NCBI GenBank assembly: GCA_009712635.1
Contig: WASS01000014.1
Coordinates: forward strand, 62,001 to 126,000
DNA length: 64,000 nt
Direction of reading: 5' to 3'
Origin: Hungatella sp.
GTDB taxonomy: Bacteria > Bacillota > Clostridia > Lachnospirales > Lachnospiraceae
In this document: positions 26,302 through 34,502 of the stretch, piece after piece
Layout: the number at the start of each line of letters is the position of its first letter
How positions within the stretch are numbered: the stretch's first letter is position 1
Notes under the pieces: generated by a model
Told to the model about the DNA's origin: nothing
Seen by the model: only the letters and a program-made list of their open reading frames with translations
The model's database searches: none
Translations under genes and position numbers: made by a program

Positions 26302-26970
26302 TTACATGATTGATTTTTTAGGAAAAATCAAATCCATTGCATTATTCCAGGAACTTTTAATATGCATTTTATAATTTTCAAGAACATCTGCATCATTATT
26401 ACAAAGCATTGAATCTAAAATTTCCAGATGCTCCTCAATGGAAAGTGTATAGTTTAAGTTAACCTTTGCACAATATACCCGTATTCTGTTACTATGATCT
26501 GCTACCACATTCAGCAGCTCTTTCAAAAAGCTATTTTGAGACTGAGAGATGACCGTATTATGTAAACAATCATCCAACCTGGTGTAATATTTTACATATT
26601 CTTCATGATCTTTAAACTCAGGTGGACTCTGAAAGGAATCATACATTTTTTTAAGCCAGTCTTTGCTTAATCTGTTATAACACTCTACCGCTATATACGG
26701 CTCATTCAGTAAACGCACCTCATAAATTGCATTGACCAGATTGTAATCGATTTCTCCAACTAAAGTTCCTTTTCGCGGATATATTTTAACAAATGAATCC
26801 TTTTCCAATCTTTGAATCGCTTCGCGGATGGGAGTCCTGCTCATGCCTAATTCTTTTTGTAACTCCATATCAGAAATATCTTGCAAAGGAAGATATTCGC
26901 CCAGTATAATCTTATTTTTTATATATTCATAGGCATTTGAAAATTTGTCTTCTTTTACCGATTTATCCAT
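26302..26970 (-). CDS. GntR-family regulator, FCD (FadR) subfamily
   Basis: A 222-residue repressor. The N-terminal winged helix (about 10-75) contains DMELQKELGMSRTPIREAIQRLEKDSFVKIYPRKGTLVG cut across the wing, a clear GntR pattern. The C-terminal all-helical FCD domain (about 85-210) has the metal-binding histidine/aspartate spacing, with the DDCLHNTVI stretch near 125. FCD regulators usually sense small organic acids, which fits control of the Liv-1/LarA-like/dehydrogenase operon directly downstream. It has its own promoter and terminator. Confidence 0.9.
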   Translation of the reverse strand: MDKSVKEDKFSNAYEYIKNKIILGEYLPLQDISDMELQKELGMSRTPIREAIQRLEKDSFVKIYPRKGTLVGEIDYNLVNAIYEVRLLNEPYIAVECYNRLSKDWLKKMYDSFQSPPEFKDHEEYVKYYTRLDDCLHNTVISQSQNSFLKELLNVVADHSNRIRVYCAKVNLNYTLSIEEHLEILDSMLCNNDADVLENYKMHIKSSWNNAMDLIFPKKSIM

Positions 26971-27034
26971 GTCTGCCCCCTTCTGCTACGATGTTTCAAG
27001 GCAAACAAATCACCTCTGTCACCATAATCACGAA

Positions 27035-27096
27035 GCAAACTTCAGAATTTTAGTTTGCCCGTCTCTAGTTTATTTCATTAATTATTGAATTGTCAA
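27035..27096 (-). promoter_or_regulatory. gntR promoter with candidate operator
   Basis: TTGACA (27091-27096) and TAAACT (27067-27072) are 18 bases apart on the minus strand. Just downstream is the inverted repeat GCAAACT (27035-27041) / AGTTTGC (27052-27058); a further GGCAAAC is at 27000-27006. These may be autoregulatory GntR sites. Confidence 0.45.
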
Positions 27097-27212
27097 CACT
27101 TATTTCGATAATTATGTAACAATATGATTCAATTTTGACATTAACACAATTTATATGAATTAATTAGCGTTAAAAATAGAAATTACTAACGAACCTGTGT
27201 CTGTAATGGCAA

Positions 27213-27261
27213 CAATAAAACTGCAGATGCTGTGCCTGACTGTACCAAGCACCCCATCTGC
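27213..27261 (-). terminator. Probable terminator of small HTH copy 2
   Basis: GCAGATG/CATCTGC and an inner GTGC/GCAC form a hairpin beyond the HTH stop; AGTTTTATT follows on the minus strand. The U-run is imperfect. The rest of the gap to gntR is AT-rich and holds the gntR promoter. Confidence 0.5.
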
Positions 27262-27292
27262 AAATTAACCGGGCAACCCATATGGCATTATC

Positions 27293-27302
27293 GCATTTAT
27301 GC
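27293..27302. promoter_or_regulatory. Operator-like dyad after small HTH copy 2
   Basis: GCATTTATGC, followed by TACTA, ends two bases before the HTH stop codon. It repeats the site upstream of the gene (27533-27542), so the gene is bracketed by two copies in the same orientation. Confidence 0.5.
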
Positions 27303-27304
27303 TA

Positions 27305-27511
27305 CTATAAGAGTAAAAAAATTTTAGCTGCTTCTTCTTTTGTCAATGATATGAACTTTATCATCCTGTTCATTTCCTGTACAGTGAAAGTATTACCCTC
27401 TTTTTTCATCTTACGGTAAAAAGTACATCTGCTGATCCCCATAGCGTCTGCAATCGATTCCTGTGTCAATCCGGAATCCGCTATCTTATCCTTTAACATG
27501 TATATATTCAA
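27305..27511 (-). CDS. Small Cro-like HTH regulator (copy 2)
   Basis: A 68-residue XRE-type protein, closely similar to the one at 18457-18663 along its whole length (HTH GLTQESIADAMGISRCTFYRKMKK). The start is taken as TTG 27511, with AGAGGTG about six bases upstream; GTG 27520 would put the site against the codon. It is divergent from the larger XRE gene at 27665. The two promoters are about 30 bases apart and carry related operators, the layout of a cI/cro-type switch. No phage gene is near. Confidence 0.8.
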   Translation of the reverse strand: MNIYMLKDKIADSGLTQESIADAMGISRCTFYRKMKKEGNTFTVQEMNRMIKFISLTKEEAAKIFLLL

Positions 27512-27530
27512 ATAATTCACCTCTTTTCAG

Positions 27531-27586
27531 TTGCATTTATGCCACTATTATGTCATAAGAATAGCTTATAAAAAATAGAATGTCAA
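27531..27586 (-). promoter_or_regulatory. Promoter and operator of small HTH copy 2
   Basis: TTGACA (27581-27586) and TATTCT (27558-27563) are 17 bases apart on the minus strand. TTGCATTTATGC (27531-27542) lies in the early transcribed region. The layout is identical to that at 18683-18735. Confidence 0.78.
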
Positions 27587-27615
27587 TATACAAAGTCAGC
27601 CCAGGGGCCATAAGT

Positions 27616-27645
27616 GTTGCATTTTTGCAACATCAATGATAAGAT
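27616..27645 (+). promoter_or_regulatory. Promoter of the XRE gene with a 16-base operator on the -35
   Basis: TTGCAT (27617-27622) and TAAGAT (27640-27645) are 17 bases apart. The perfect inverted repeat GTTGCATTTTTGCAAC (27616-27631) covers the -35, so its binding protein should repress. The XRE gene at 46724 has the same site at the same spacing, suggesting autoregulation. Confidence 0.78.
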
Positions 27646-27664
27646 AGTTACAGGAGGAATGAAC

Positions 27665-28141
27665 ATGTCAATCACTGGTCAGAGAATTAAAGAAAGAAGA
27701 AAACAATTAGAAATGAGTGCTGATGATGTAGCCGCTGAGTTAGGCGTTTCACGGTCTACCATATTCAGATATGAGAACGGACAAATAGAAAAAGTTCCTG
27801 CTAATGTATTAGAAAAGCTGGCGGTCATTCTTAGAACTACCCCTGCTTATTTAATGGGATGGCAGGACGACAGTTTTGAATACCCAGATTCCGGCACAGA
27901 TGCTTCCCCATGGATTCATGGGTCTGCCAGCGGAAGCGAAGATTTCTTCTGCGAAGATGAAGGAAAAGGATATCACACAAATGACAGCTTAGGTGCCATG
28001 ATTAACAGCGCCGATCCGTACGACAGAGATAAGATCACTGCCATGGTAAAGATCTATCTGACTCTGACTGATTCCGGTAAGAGAAAAGCCAGCGATTATA
28101 TGATGGATTTATCCGAACAGCCAAAGTATCGAAAGCTATGA
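27665..28141 (+). CDS. XRE-family regulator with CI-like C-terminal tail (copy A)
   Basis: A 158-residue regulator with an N-terminal HTH_3 domain (about 5-60: SADDVAAELGVSRSTIFRYENG) and a poorly conserved acidic tail of about 90 residues that ends in a helical segment. ATG 27665 has GGAGG seven bases upstream. Its N-terminal 70 residues are nearly the same as in the protein at 46724, and the last 40 are also similar (AMVKIYLTL; AMTEIYLSL). I see no protease or metallopeptidase motif in the tail. It is divergent from small HTH copy 2 and followed by an amino-acid permease gene. Confidence 0.88.
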   Translation: MSITGQRIKERRKQLEMSADDVAAELGVSRSTIFRYENGQIEKVPANVLEKLAVILRTTPAYLMGWQDDSFEYPDSGTDASPWIHGSASGSEDFFCEDEGKGYHTNDSLGAMINSADPYDRDKITAMVKIYLTLTDSGKRKASDYMMDLSEQPKYRKL

Positions 28142-28289
28142 CTTAATCCTGCTGTTTCTTAAAGATTTTTCACCAGTAAAAAATCTTGCTTCTGGTAATA
28201 AAATCTTGCTGATTTGTATTTCATTTTATGATAAAATAAAAAGGATTTTTTTATAAACAATACTATAGAAAAGCAGGAACAGTTGAACT

Positions 28290-29645
28290 ATGGAATCAAA
28301 ATTAGAAAAAAAGTATGGACTATTTACAGCCATTGCGATGGTTGTAGGCATCGTGATTGGAAGCGGTGTATTTTTTAAAGCCGAAAAGATTCTGACTGCA
28401 ACAGGAGGAAATTTAAAGCAGGGGATTCTGGCCTGGATCGTCGGCGGTATTATTATGATTTCCTGTGCGTACACATTTTCTGTTATGGCTACGAAGTATC
28501 AGTACATTAACGGTATTGTGGATTACGCTGAAGCAACCGTAGGAAAAAAATATGCCTATTATGTAGGAAGTTTTATGGCAATTATTTACTACCCTACCAT
28601 TACTTCAGTCCTTGCATGGGTATCCGCCCGGTATACCTGTGTCATATTCGGTTTTTCCATTACCGGCGGAGAATGTATGACCATCGCCTGTCTTTATCTG
28701 GTTTCCAGCTTTACAATCAACGCATTATCCCCTGTTTTAGCAGGAAAATTTCAGGTGAGCACAACTGTCATTAAGCTCATTCCTTTATTCCTTATGGCAA
28801 TTGTGGGGACCTTTACAGGACTTCGCAACGGAATGACTGCTTATAATTTTACCCATACCGTATCTGCAAGCACCGCCAACGGGCTATTTACAGCTGTTGT
28901 TGCAGCCAGCTTCGCCTACGAAGGCTGGATCATTGCAACCTGTATTAATGCAGAACTTAGAAATGCAAAAAGGAATCTGCCTCTTGCCTTAATTTCTGGT
29001 ACTTTAATCACTATGGCAGCGTATATCCTGTATTACATCGGACTGGCAGGAACCGTTAAAAATGAAATAATCATGGCAGGTGGTGAAGCAGGAGCAAAGC
29101 TGGCATTCCAGACTGTTTTCACTTCAATAGGCGGAAATCTGTTATTTGTATTTGTAATTATTTCTTGTCTGGGCACGTTAAACGGGCTGATGCTTGGCTG
29201 CACCCGGGGAATTTATTCTCTCGCTGCCAGGGGCTTAGGACCAAAACCAAAGGTTTTCAGTCAGGTAGATTCCATGACCAACATGCCTGTTAATTCAGCT
29301 ATTTTAGGATTATTTCTTTGCGGCATCTGGCTGTTCTATTTCTACGGAGCAAATCTGACTGCCAGCTGGTTTGGATTTTTCACTTTTGATTCTTCTGAAC
29401 TTCCGATTGTCACTGTTTATGCTTTATACGTTCCAATCTTTATTATGTTCATGGTAAAAGGCAAAGGACTTAACTTCTTTAATCGTATCTTAATGCCCTG
29501 CTTGTCACTTGCAGGCTGTGTATTTATGATTATTGCGGCATGGTTTGCACACGGAATGGCTGTGGTTGCTTTTCTTATTGTATTTTTTGTTGTTATGGTG
29601 TTTAGTGCTTTGTTCTTGCAACGATCAGAGACAACGAGTAAATAA
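28290..29645 (+). CDS. APC-family amino acid permease
   Basis: A 451-residue membrane transporter with about 12 helices of the amino acid-polyamine-organocation superfamily. The helix 1 substrate motif is GIVIGSGVFFKAEKIL at about 21-36, and the helix 6 motif SFAYEGWIIATCINAE at about 208-223. Both match the LAT/YfnA-like group of APC exchangers. It begins 148 bases after the XRE gene and probably has its own promoter (AT-rich region about 28206-28235, weak boxes). The substrate cannot be read from sequence. Confidence 0.9.
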   Translation: MESKLEKKYGLFTAIAMVVGIVIGSGVFFKAEKILTATGGNLKQGILAWIVGGIIMISCAYTFSVMATKYQYINGIVDYAEATVGKKYAYYVGSFMAIIYYPTITSVLAWVSARYTCVIFGFSITGGECMTIACLYLVSSFTINALSPVLAGKFQVSTTVIKLIPLFLMAIVGTFTGLRNGMTAYNFTHTVSASTANGLFTAVVAASFAYEGWIIATCINAELRNAKRNLPLALISGTLITMAAYILYYIGLAGTVKNEIIMAGGEAGAKLAFQTVFTSIGGNLLFVFVIISCLGTLNGLMLGCTRGIYSLAARGLGPKPKVFSQVDSMTNMPVNSAILGLFLCGIWLFYFYGANLTASWFGFFTFDSSELPIVTVYALYVPIFIMFMVKGKGLNFFNRILMPCLSLAGCVFMIIAAWFAHGMAVVAFLIVFFVVMVFSALFLQRSETTSK

Positions 29646-29690
29646 AAAATCAGGGCTGGTTTCCCATGGGAGGATTCCAGCCCTGATTTT
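29646..29690. terminator. Bidirectional terminator between permease and Liv-2 operon
   Basis: AATCAGGGCTGG (29648-29659) and CCAGCCCTGATT (29677-29688) form a perfect 12-base stem. TTTTATA follows on the plus strand and TTTTTTATT on the minus strand. The livF-like stop overlaps its right edge. Confidence 0.9.
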
Positions 29691-30402
29691 ATAGTCCTAA
29701 ATACTTCTTTCTTGTCTCTGCCGTCAGTTCCTTGGTCGCCTGGTGATGGACAATGGCGCCTCGTTCCAGAATGTAGCAGTCGCTGCTGACCTTCATGGCA
29801 AACTTTACATTCTGTTCCGCTATCAAAATTGTCACTCCCTCGGCAACCAGATTTTGTACCATAGAAGCCAGCTGATCTACAATAATTGGTGCCAGCCCTT
29901 CTGTTATTTCATCCAAAAGCATCATTTTAGGATTCTGCATCAGCCCTCTGGCTACTGCCAGCATCTGCTTCTCCCCTCCTGACAGCTTATCACCCTTCGA
30001 ATCCTTTCGTTCCTCCAGGCGCGGGAAGAATGTATAGACTGTTTCCAGATTCCATTTGCAGCTGCCATCAACGCCTGCACGGGCTGCTACTTTTAAGTTC
30101 TCTTCCGTAGACAACGTAGGGAAAATATGCCTCCCCTGGGGTACGTAGGCGATTCCAAGTCTGGCTATGGAATGACTCTTCATACCTGCCAGCTCTTTGC
30201 CGTCAAACTTCATACTTCCCTCTGTTTTACAATGTTCCTTGGGGTTAAGCATTCCCATAATTGTTTTCATGGTTGTCGATTTTCCCACACCGTTTCTTCC
30301 AAGCAGGCATACGGAGGTTCCCTGTCCTACTGACAGAGTGACTCCGTTTAAGATATGGCTTTTATCATAATAGCCGTGAACCTCCTTTAATTCAAGTATC
30401 AC
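29689..30402 (-). CDS. ABC transporter ATP-binding protein, LivF type (system 2)
   Basis: A 237-residue HAAT-class ATPase with Walker A GRNGVGKST, signature LSGGEKQM and Walker B MMLLDEITEGLAP, where the usual Asp-Glu-Pro is Asp-Glu-Ile. It is the last gene of the second Liv operon and overlaps livG by four bases. It is clearly divergent from the LivF-type protein of system 1, so the two systems are not a recent duplication. Confidence 0.92.
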   Translation of the reverse strand: MILELKEVHGYYDKSHILNGVTLSVGQGTSVCLLGRNGVGKSTTMKTIMGMLNPKEHCKTEGSMKFDGKELAGMKSHSIARLGIAYVPQGRHIFPTLSTEENLKVAARAGVDGSCKWNLETVYTFFPRLEERKDSKGDKLSGGEKQMLAVARGLMQNPKMMLLDEITEGLAPIIVDQLASMVQNLVAEGVTILIAEQNVKFAMKVSSDCYILERGAIVHHQATKELTAETRKKYLGL

Positions 30403-31151
30403 GATTCGCCACCTCCCAAATAAGCTTCCTGTACATACTGATTTTTCTTAATTTCCTCCGGCGACCCGCTGGCAATCAGCTCACCATCCCGAAGAACGGA
30501 GATAACATCCGCATAGTTAAATACAATATCCATATCGTGTTCAATGAAAATAATGGTCATATTGCGTTCCTCCGCCAGTTTCCGGATCAGCTGCATCAGT
30601 GTATAAGCCTCTTCCCGGGCTACACCAGCCGCCGGCTCGTCCAGAATTAAAAGCTTGGGATCCATGGCTAGTGCTATGGCGATATCCAGACGTCTCTGAT
30701 CTCCATAGGAAAGATAAGCTGCTACTTCATTCATTTTGCTTTCCAGACCTACCAGGGACAGATACCGTTTTACTTCTTCCTTTAAGTAACGATCATGAAC
30801 CGGAAATAAACTGAATGTTTTCTTATTCATCTCAATCCTTGCAATCTGCACATTTTCATATACAGTCAGGCTGGTGAACAGTTTGGAAATCTGGAAGCAC
30901 TTTGTCATTCCCTTATGAACGATTTTATCAGGAGACAAGCCGGTGATATCATCCCCCCGGAACAAAACCTTTCCGCTGCTTGGTACAGTCCGGTTGGTAA
31001 TCAGATCCATCAATGTACTTTTTCCGGCTCCATTGGGTCCGATAATGGCACGTACCTCTCCCTCCATGATTTCAAAAGAAACATTACGGGTGGCGTGAAG
31101 TGCCCCGAAATAACGGTTTAAATTTTCAACTTTTAAAATAGGCTCACTCAT
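30399..31151 (-). CDS. ABC transporter ATP-binding protein, LivG type (system 2)
   Basis: A 250-residue ATPase with Walker A GPNGAGKST, the LivG-type signature LSYGDQRRLDIAIAL, Walker B LILDEPAAGV and the switch FIEHDMDIV. The terminal YLGGGES matches the LivG/UrtD tail. UrtD-like features (LSYGDQRRLDIA) raise the chance of a urea- or amide-type importer, but the lyase genes in the operon argue for an organic acid. It overlaps livM by eight bases. Confidence 0.92.
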   Translation of the reverse strand: MSEPILKVENLNRYFGALHATRNVSFEIMEGEVRAIIGPNGAGKSTLMDLITNRTVPSSGKVLFRGDDITGLSPDKIVHKGMTKCFQISKLFTSLTVYENVQIARIEMNKKTFSLFPVHDRYLKEEVKRYLSLVGLESKMNEVAAYLSYGDQRRLDIAIALAMDPKLLILDEPAAGVAREEAYTLMQLIRKLAEERNMTIIFIEHDMDIVFNYADVISVLRDGELIASGSPEEIKKNQYVQEAYLGGGES

Positions 31152-32115
31152 TTTTTACAGCCCCCTTTTTTGCAGGCTCATTAAGCTCCTTTGTCACTTT
31201 ATCGCGCAGCAGGCCTCCCTGTAGAAATAGCACGCAAAGCACGATGATCGCGCCCAGTACAAACTGATAATAATTAGTAAGAATGGATAACTGCGTCGAT
31301 ATAAACGTAACGATTACCGCTCCTAAAATAGGTCCGAAAAAGCTGTACATTCCTCCAATCAGACACATAACCAGCCCTTCAGTAGAGGTATTGGTAGAAA
31401 ACATAACCGGGAAAGCTCCCATATTTCTCATTGCATAGAGAATGCCGGCAATGGTTACAAAAAAACTGGAGACCATACAGGCACACAGCCTTACATGCAT
31501 GGTATTCATTCCAACAAAGGTAAGCCTCTCTAAATTATCACGGCTACCTTTTAAAACAGTGGCAAAGGGGCTGTGGAAAAACAGGTAAATCAGCACAATA
31601 CAAATCACACAGACAAAAAAGCATAAGTAAAAGTTGCCGCTTGGACTGCTGGCAAAAGGCAGACGCACATTGCCGGTCAGTCCGGTATCTGAGCCCACGT
31701 ACTGAATTTTAAATACCATTGTATACAATAAGGTATTGATACCCATGCTCACAAAGGCAAAGGTGAGATCATCATTAGCCCGCAGACATATTACATTAAT
31801 GAACAGAGATATAGCCATGGAAATAATAATTGCTGCCACAATTGCCAGAGTACGGTCCAGACCACCTCTCACGCACATGATGACATAAACATAAGAACCC
31901 ATACCAAAGTAAGTGGCCATACCCAGAGGACGCAGGCCTCCGAAGCCCAGAATGATATTTAAAGCAGAGGCAAAAAGCATCATGATTACAGTACGGCTCA
32001 TAAAATCAAGCACTGAATCAGATGCAAAGAGGGAATATACAAAAATCGTTATGACAAGTACTGCTCCCACTATGGCATCCTGCTTAATCTTTGAAAGTGA
32101 TTTCCATGCTTTCAT
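31144..32115 (-). CDS. ABC transporter permease, LivM type (system 2)
   Basis: A 323-residue permease with about nine membrane helices and the LivM-type motif GFGGLRPLGMATYFGMGSY, where system 1 has the more usual GYSGQISLGHAAF. A polar tail (NEPAKKGAVKNE) closes the protein. Its start shares one base with the livH stop. Confidence 0.9.
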   Translation of the reverse strand: MKAWKSLSKIKQDAIVGAVLVITIFVYSLFASDSVLDFMSRTVIMMLFASALNIILGFGGLRPLGMATYFGMGSYVYVIMCVRGGLDRTLAIVAAIIISMAISLFINVICLRANDDLTFAFVSMGINTLLYTMVFKIQYVGSDTGLTGNVRLPFASSPSGNFYLCFFVCVICIVLIYLFFHSPFATVLKGSRDNLERLTFVGMNTMHVRLCACMVSSFFVTIAGILYAMRNMGAFPVMFSTNTSTEGLVMCLIGGMYSFFGPILGAVIVTFISTQLSILTNYYQFVLGAIIVLCVLFLQGGLLRDKVTKELNEPAKKGAVKNE

Positions 32116-32981
32116 CAGCGTCCCTCCCTCCTGGTAAAAATACCTTTTGGATTAATGAACATGCAGATCACCATCAAAGCAGCGGGCAGTACATTGTAAT
32201 ACTGCGGCAAATATACTGCTCCAAACGCATTTACCAGGCCAACCAGCAGGGCGGCAGGAAGGCAGCCATCCATATTACGCAGACCGCCGATGCAGAGAAT
32301 AGGCATGACATTACCAAAAATAGACAACCCTTCCTTAGGGCTCATGCCGGTAACAGGAGCATTTAAAACACCTCCCAGTCCCGCTATTCCAATTCCGATC
32401 ATAAACAGAACACTGAACATCTGGTTTACATTGACGCCTAAGTTGGCAACCATGGGGCGGTCGCTGATAATGGCACGAGTCAGCATGCCCAGTTTGGTCT
32501 TATTAATCATTAACCAGAACGCGAAGGCGGTTATTCCCGAGATAACAATTTCGAAAATGTAATATACCGGGAATTTAATCCCCACAATTTTAACGCCTCC
32601 ATTTAGGAATGCAGGCAGAGACAGAAGCCGGATGCTATACCCCCAGAACATAACAATAATATCGCATAGCATATACGCTACGCCATAAGTCAGCAGCATA
32701 ATATACAGCATATCCTTGCCGAACAGAGGTCTGGTAGCCTTCTCCACAAAATATCCGATTCCAGCCACAAGAATGGGTACCAGAATGAGCGATGGAACAA
32801 AACCAATTTTAGCAGCTATGGTATAGGTTAAATAGGTTCCAAGAACATAAAATGCTCCCTGACCGAAATTTACCATGCTCATGCCGCTGATAATCAGCGA
32901 AACACCCGCAATCATCAGATAGGAAACCATTCCATTGCTGATGCCGGAGATGAGAGTTTGAAAAAAGAATGACACGGTCAT
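32115..32981 (-). CDS. ABC transporter permease, LivH type (system 2)
   Basis: A 288-residue permease with about eight membrane helices, opening ISGISNGMVSYLMIAGVSLIIS and carrying the LivH-like SMVNFGQGAFYVLGTYL. It follows the binding-protein gene after a 67-base gap that holds a strong hairpin. Confidence 0.9.
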   Translation of the reverse strand: MTVSFFFQTLISGISNGMVSYLMIAGVSLIISGMSMVNFGQGAFYVLGTYLTYTIAAKIGFVPSLILVPILVAGIGYFVEKATRPLFGKDMLYIMLLTYGVAYMLCDIIVMFWGYSIRLLSLPAFLNGGVKIVGIKFPVYYIFEIVISGITAFAFWLMINKTKLGMLTRAIISDRPMVANLGVNVNQMFSVLFMIGIGIAGLGGVLNAPVTGMSPKEGLSIFGNVMPILCIGGLRNMDGCLPAALLVGLVNAFGAVYLPQYYNVLPAALMVICMFINPKGIFTRREGR

Positions 32982-33003
32982 TAGATATCCTCCAGTATTA
33001 TAA

Positions 33004-33038
33004 ATCAGGCGGCAGGCTATTATATTCTGCCGCCTGAT
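33004..33038 (-). other. Intercistronic hairpin after the Liv-2 binding-protein gene
   Basis: ATCAGGCGGCAG (33004-33015) and CTGCCGCCTGAT (33027-33038) form a perfect 12-base stem with no U-run on the minus strand. Its position is the same as the hairpin of system 1. Confidence 0.75.
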
Positions 33039-33048
33039 GGGAACGGAT

Positions 33049-34431
33049 TTACTTGGTACTTAAATCAGTAAAGGTGTATCCATTTTCCTGCGCATATTTC
33101 TGAACGTCTTCCTTGGAGGGCAGCATCTCATTTCCCTGATATACTGCATAGATGTCGCCGACAGGAATCGCCCATTTATCGGTAGGATCTTTAATAGCAG
33201 TCACATAATAATAAGCATGAGCCATTAAATGATCGAAATCGCGGAAGTACAGATCTTTGCCGTAAAGAGTGCTGAAGTGTACGGTACTAAGCGCGTTGGT
33301 CATAGCTTCCGGAGATAAGTCACCGGCAGTTGTCTTGGCAGCCTCAGTAATTGCTTTGATGCCTACATACCAGGTATAGCCCATATCGGAAGGTCCAATC
33401 TCTTTATTATAATATTTCTGTCCGATCTCAGAATATTTTATGGCAAATTCAGCATTTCCCTCAATCTCGTCAAGCCAGAATGGCCATAACTGCACCCCAT
33501 GTACTTTGCCGTATGGATAATTTCCGCTCTCCGCCAAAGCTGTTGTATTAGTGGAATCACAGGTATACCATCCAAGATAATCACAGTTGTCCCACAATCC
33601 GAACTGGGTACCCTGATTTACAAGGGAAACGAAGTTTGGACCTGCAACAGCTCCAATGATTACATCTGGGTTTTTGCCAACCACAGAGGAAATGATAGTG
33701 GAGAACTCAGTGGAGTTACTGGATACCTGATTGGAACCCAGGTTCTTAAAACCATCTCCCAGCTCTCTGTAGAAGAAATCACGGCTGTCACCAGAAGCTC
33801 CGCCGTCATTGCCAATAAAGAATGCACTCTTATACCCCTTATCAGCAGCGTATTTCGCATTCATTTTAGCAATGGGCCATGCCACAAATCCGCAGGAAAA
33901 CATATATTTCGAAGCGTTTTCTACCGTTACACGGGTATTCATGGTACAGGGAGTCACCATAGGAAACTTATTCTCATCTGCCCAGGTCGCACCGGTTGGA
34001 GCTTCACCATCTGACTTAGGTCCCAGAATGGCAATACACCCCTCATTGACCAGCTCGGTAGCTTTCTGCGCTACATTCGCTGAGTCACTTGCCGTATCCC
34101 GGTACACCAGTTCAAATGGGATTCCATTTAATCCTCCTGCTTCGTTGGCCTCTTCCATAGCCAATATTGCTCCAGCCTCCGCCCAGGTTACGGTAGCTGC
34201 CGCTGCAGAGGAACGGTCAGTTAAAACACCGATTTTTATAGTTTTACCGTTATTTCCGCCAGATGTGCTGGTGCTTTGACTTTCCCCTGCTGCTGTAGTT
34301 GCTGCTGCCGTTGTAGGTGCCCCCGCTGAAGATGCCGCCGTAGTTGAGGAACCGGAGTCTACTGTACCGGTACATGCCGTTATAGAAGCCATCATCGAGG
34401 CTGCCAACGCCAAAGAGATTATTTTTTTCAT
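33049..34431 (-). CDS. ABC transporter substrate-binding lipoprotein (system 2)
   Basis: A 460-residue Peripla_BP_6-type binding protein. The signal peptide MKKIISLALAASMMASITAC ends in the lipobox Cys20, followed by a long Ser/Thr/Ala/Gly linker to about residue 62. The ligand-binding domain starts at IKIGVLTDRSSAAAATVTWAE. The start at 34431 has GGAGG ten bases upstream. It is somewhat longer than the binding protein of system 1. It lies between the two lyase-family genes and the permeases, so its ligand is probably their substrate or a precursor. Confidence 0.92.
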   Translation of the reverse strand: MKKIISLALAASMMASITACTGTVDSGSSTTAASSAGAPTTAAATTAAGESQSTSTSGGNNGKTIKIGVLTDRSSAAAATVTWAEAGAILAMEEANEAGGLNGIPFELVYRDTASDSANVAQKATELVNEGCIAILGPKSDGEAPTGATWADENKFPMVTPCTMNTRVTVENASKYMFSCGFVAWPIAKMNAKYAADKGYKSAFFIGNDGGASGDSRDFFYRELGDGFKNLGSNQVSSNSTEFSTIISSVVGKNPDVIIGAVAGPNFVSLVNQGTQFGLWDNCDYLGWYTCDSTNTTALAESGNYPYGKVHGVQLWPFWLDEIEGNAEFAIKYSEIGQKYYNKEIGPSDMGYTWYVGIKAITEAAKTTAGDLSPEAMTNALSTVHFSTLYGKDLYFRDFDHLMAHAYYYVTAIKDPTDKWAIPVGDIYAVYQGNEMLPSKEDVQKYAQENGYTFTDLSTK

Positions 34432-34502
34432 ATGGTTTTTCCTCCAATACATTTCCTTATACTTCTTCCTTTTTATTAATTTCCCAAAGAAACAATTATA
34501 TA

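Noticed and set aside
27293-28141. A prophage or integrative element around the divergent HTH genes
   Set aside because: No integrase, att-like repeat, phage structural or replication gene is near, and base composition does not shift.
28226-28474. An 82-codon minus-strand frame at the start of the amino-acid permease gene
   Set aside because: It is antisense to the first membrane helices of a clear transporter and its hydrophobicity mirrors them.
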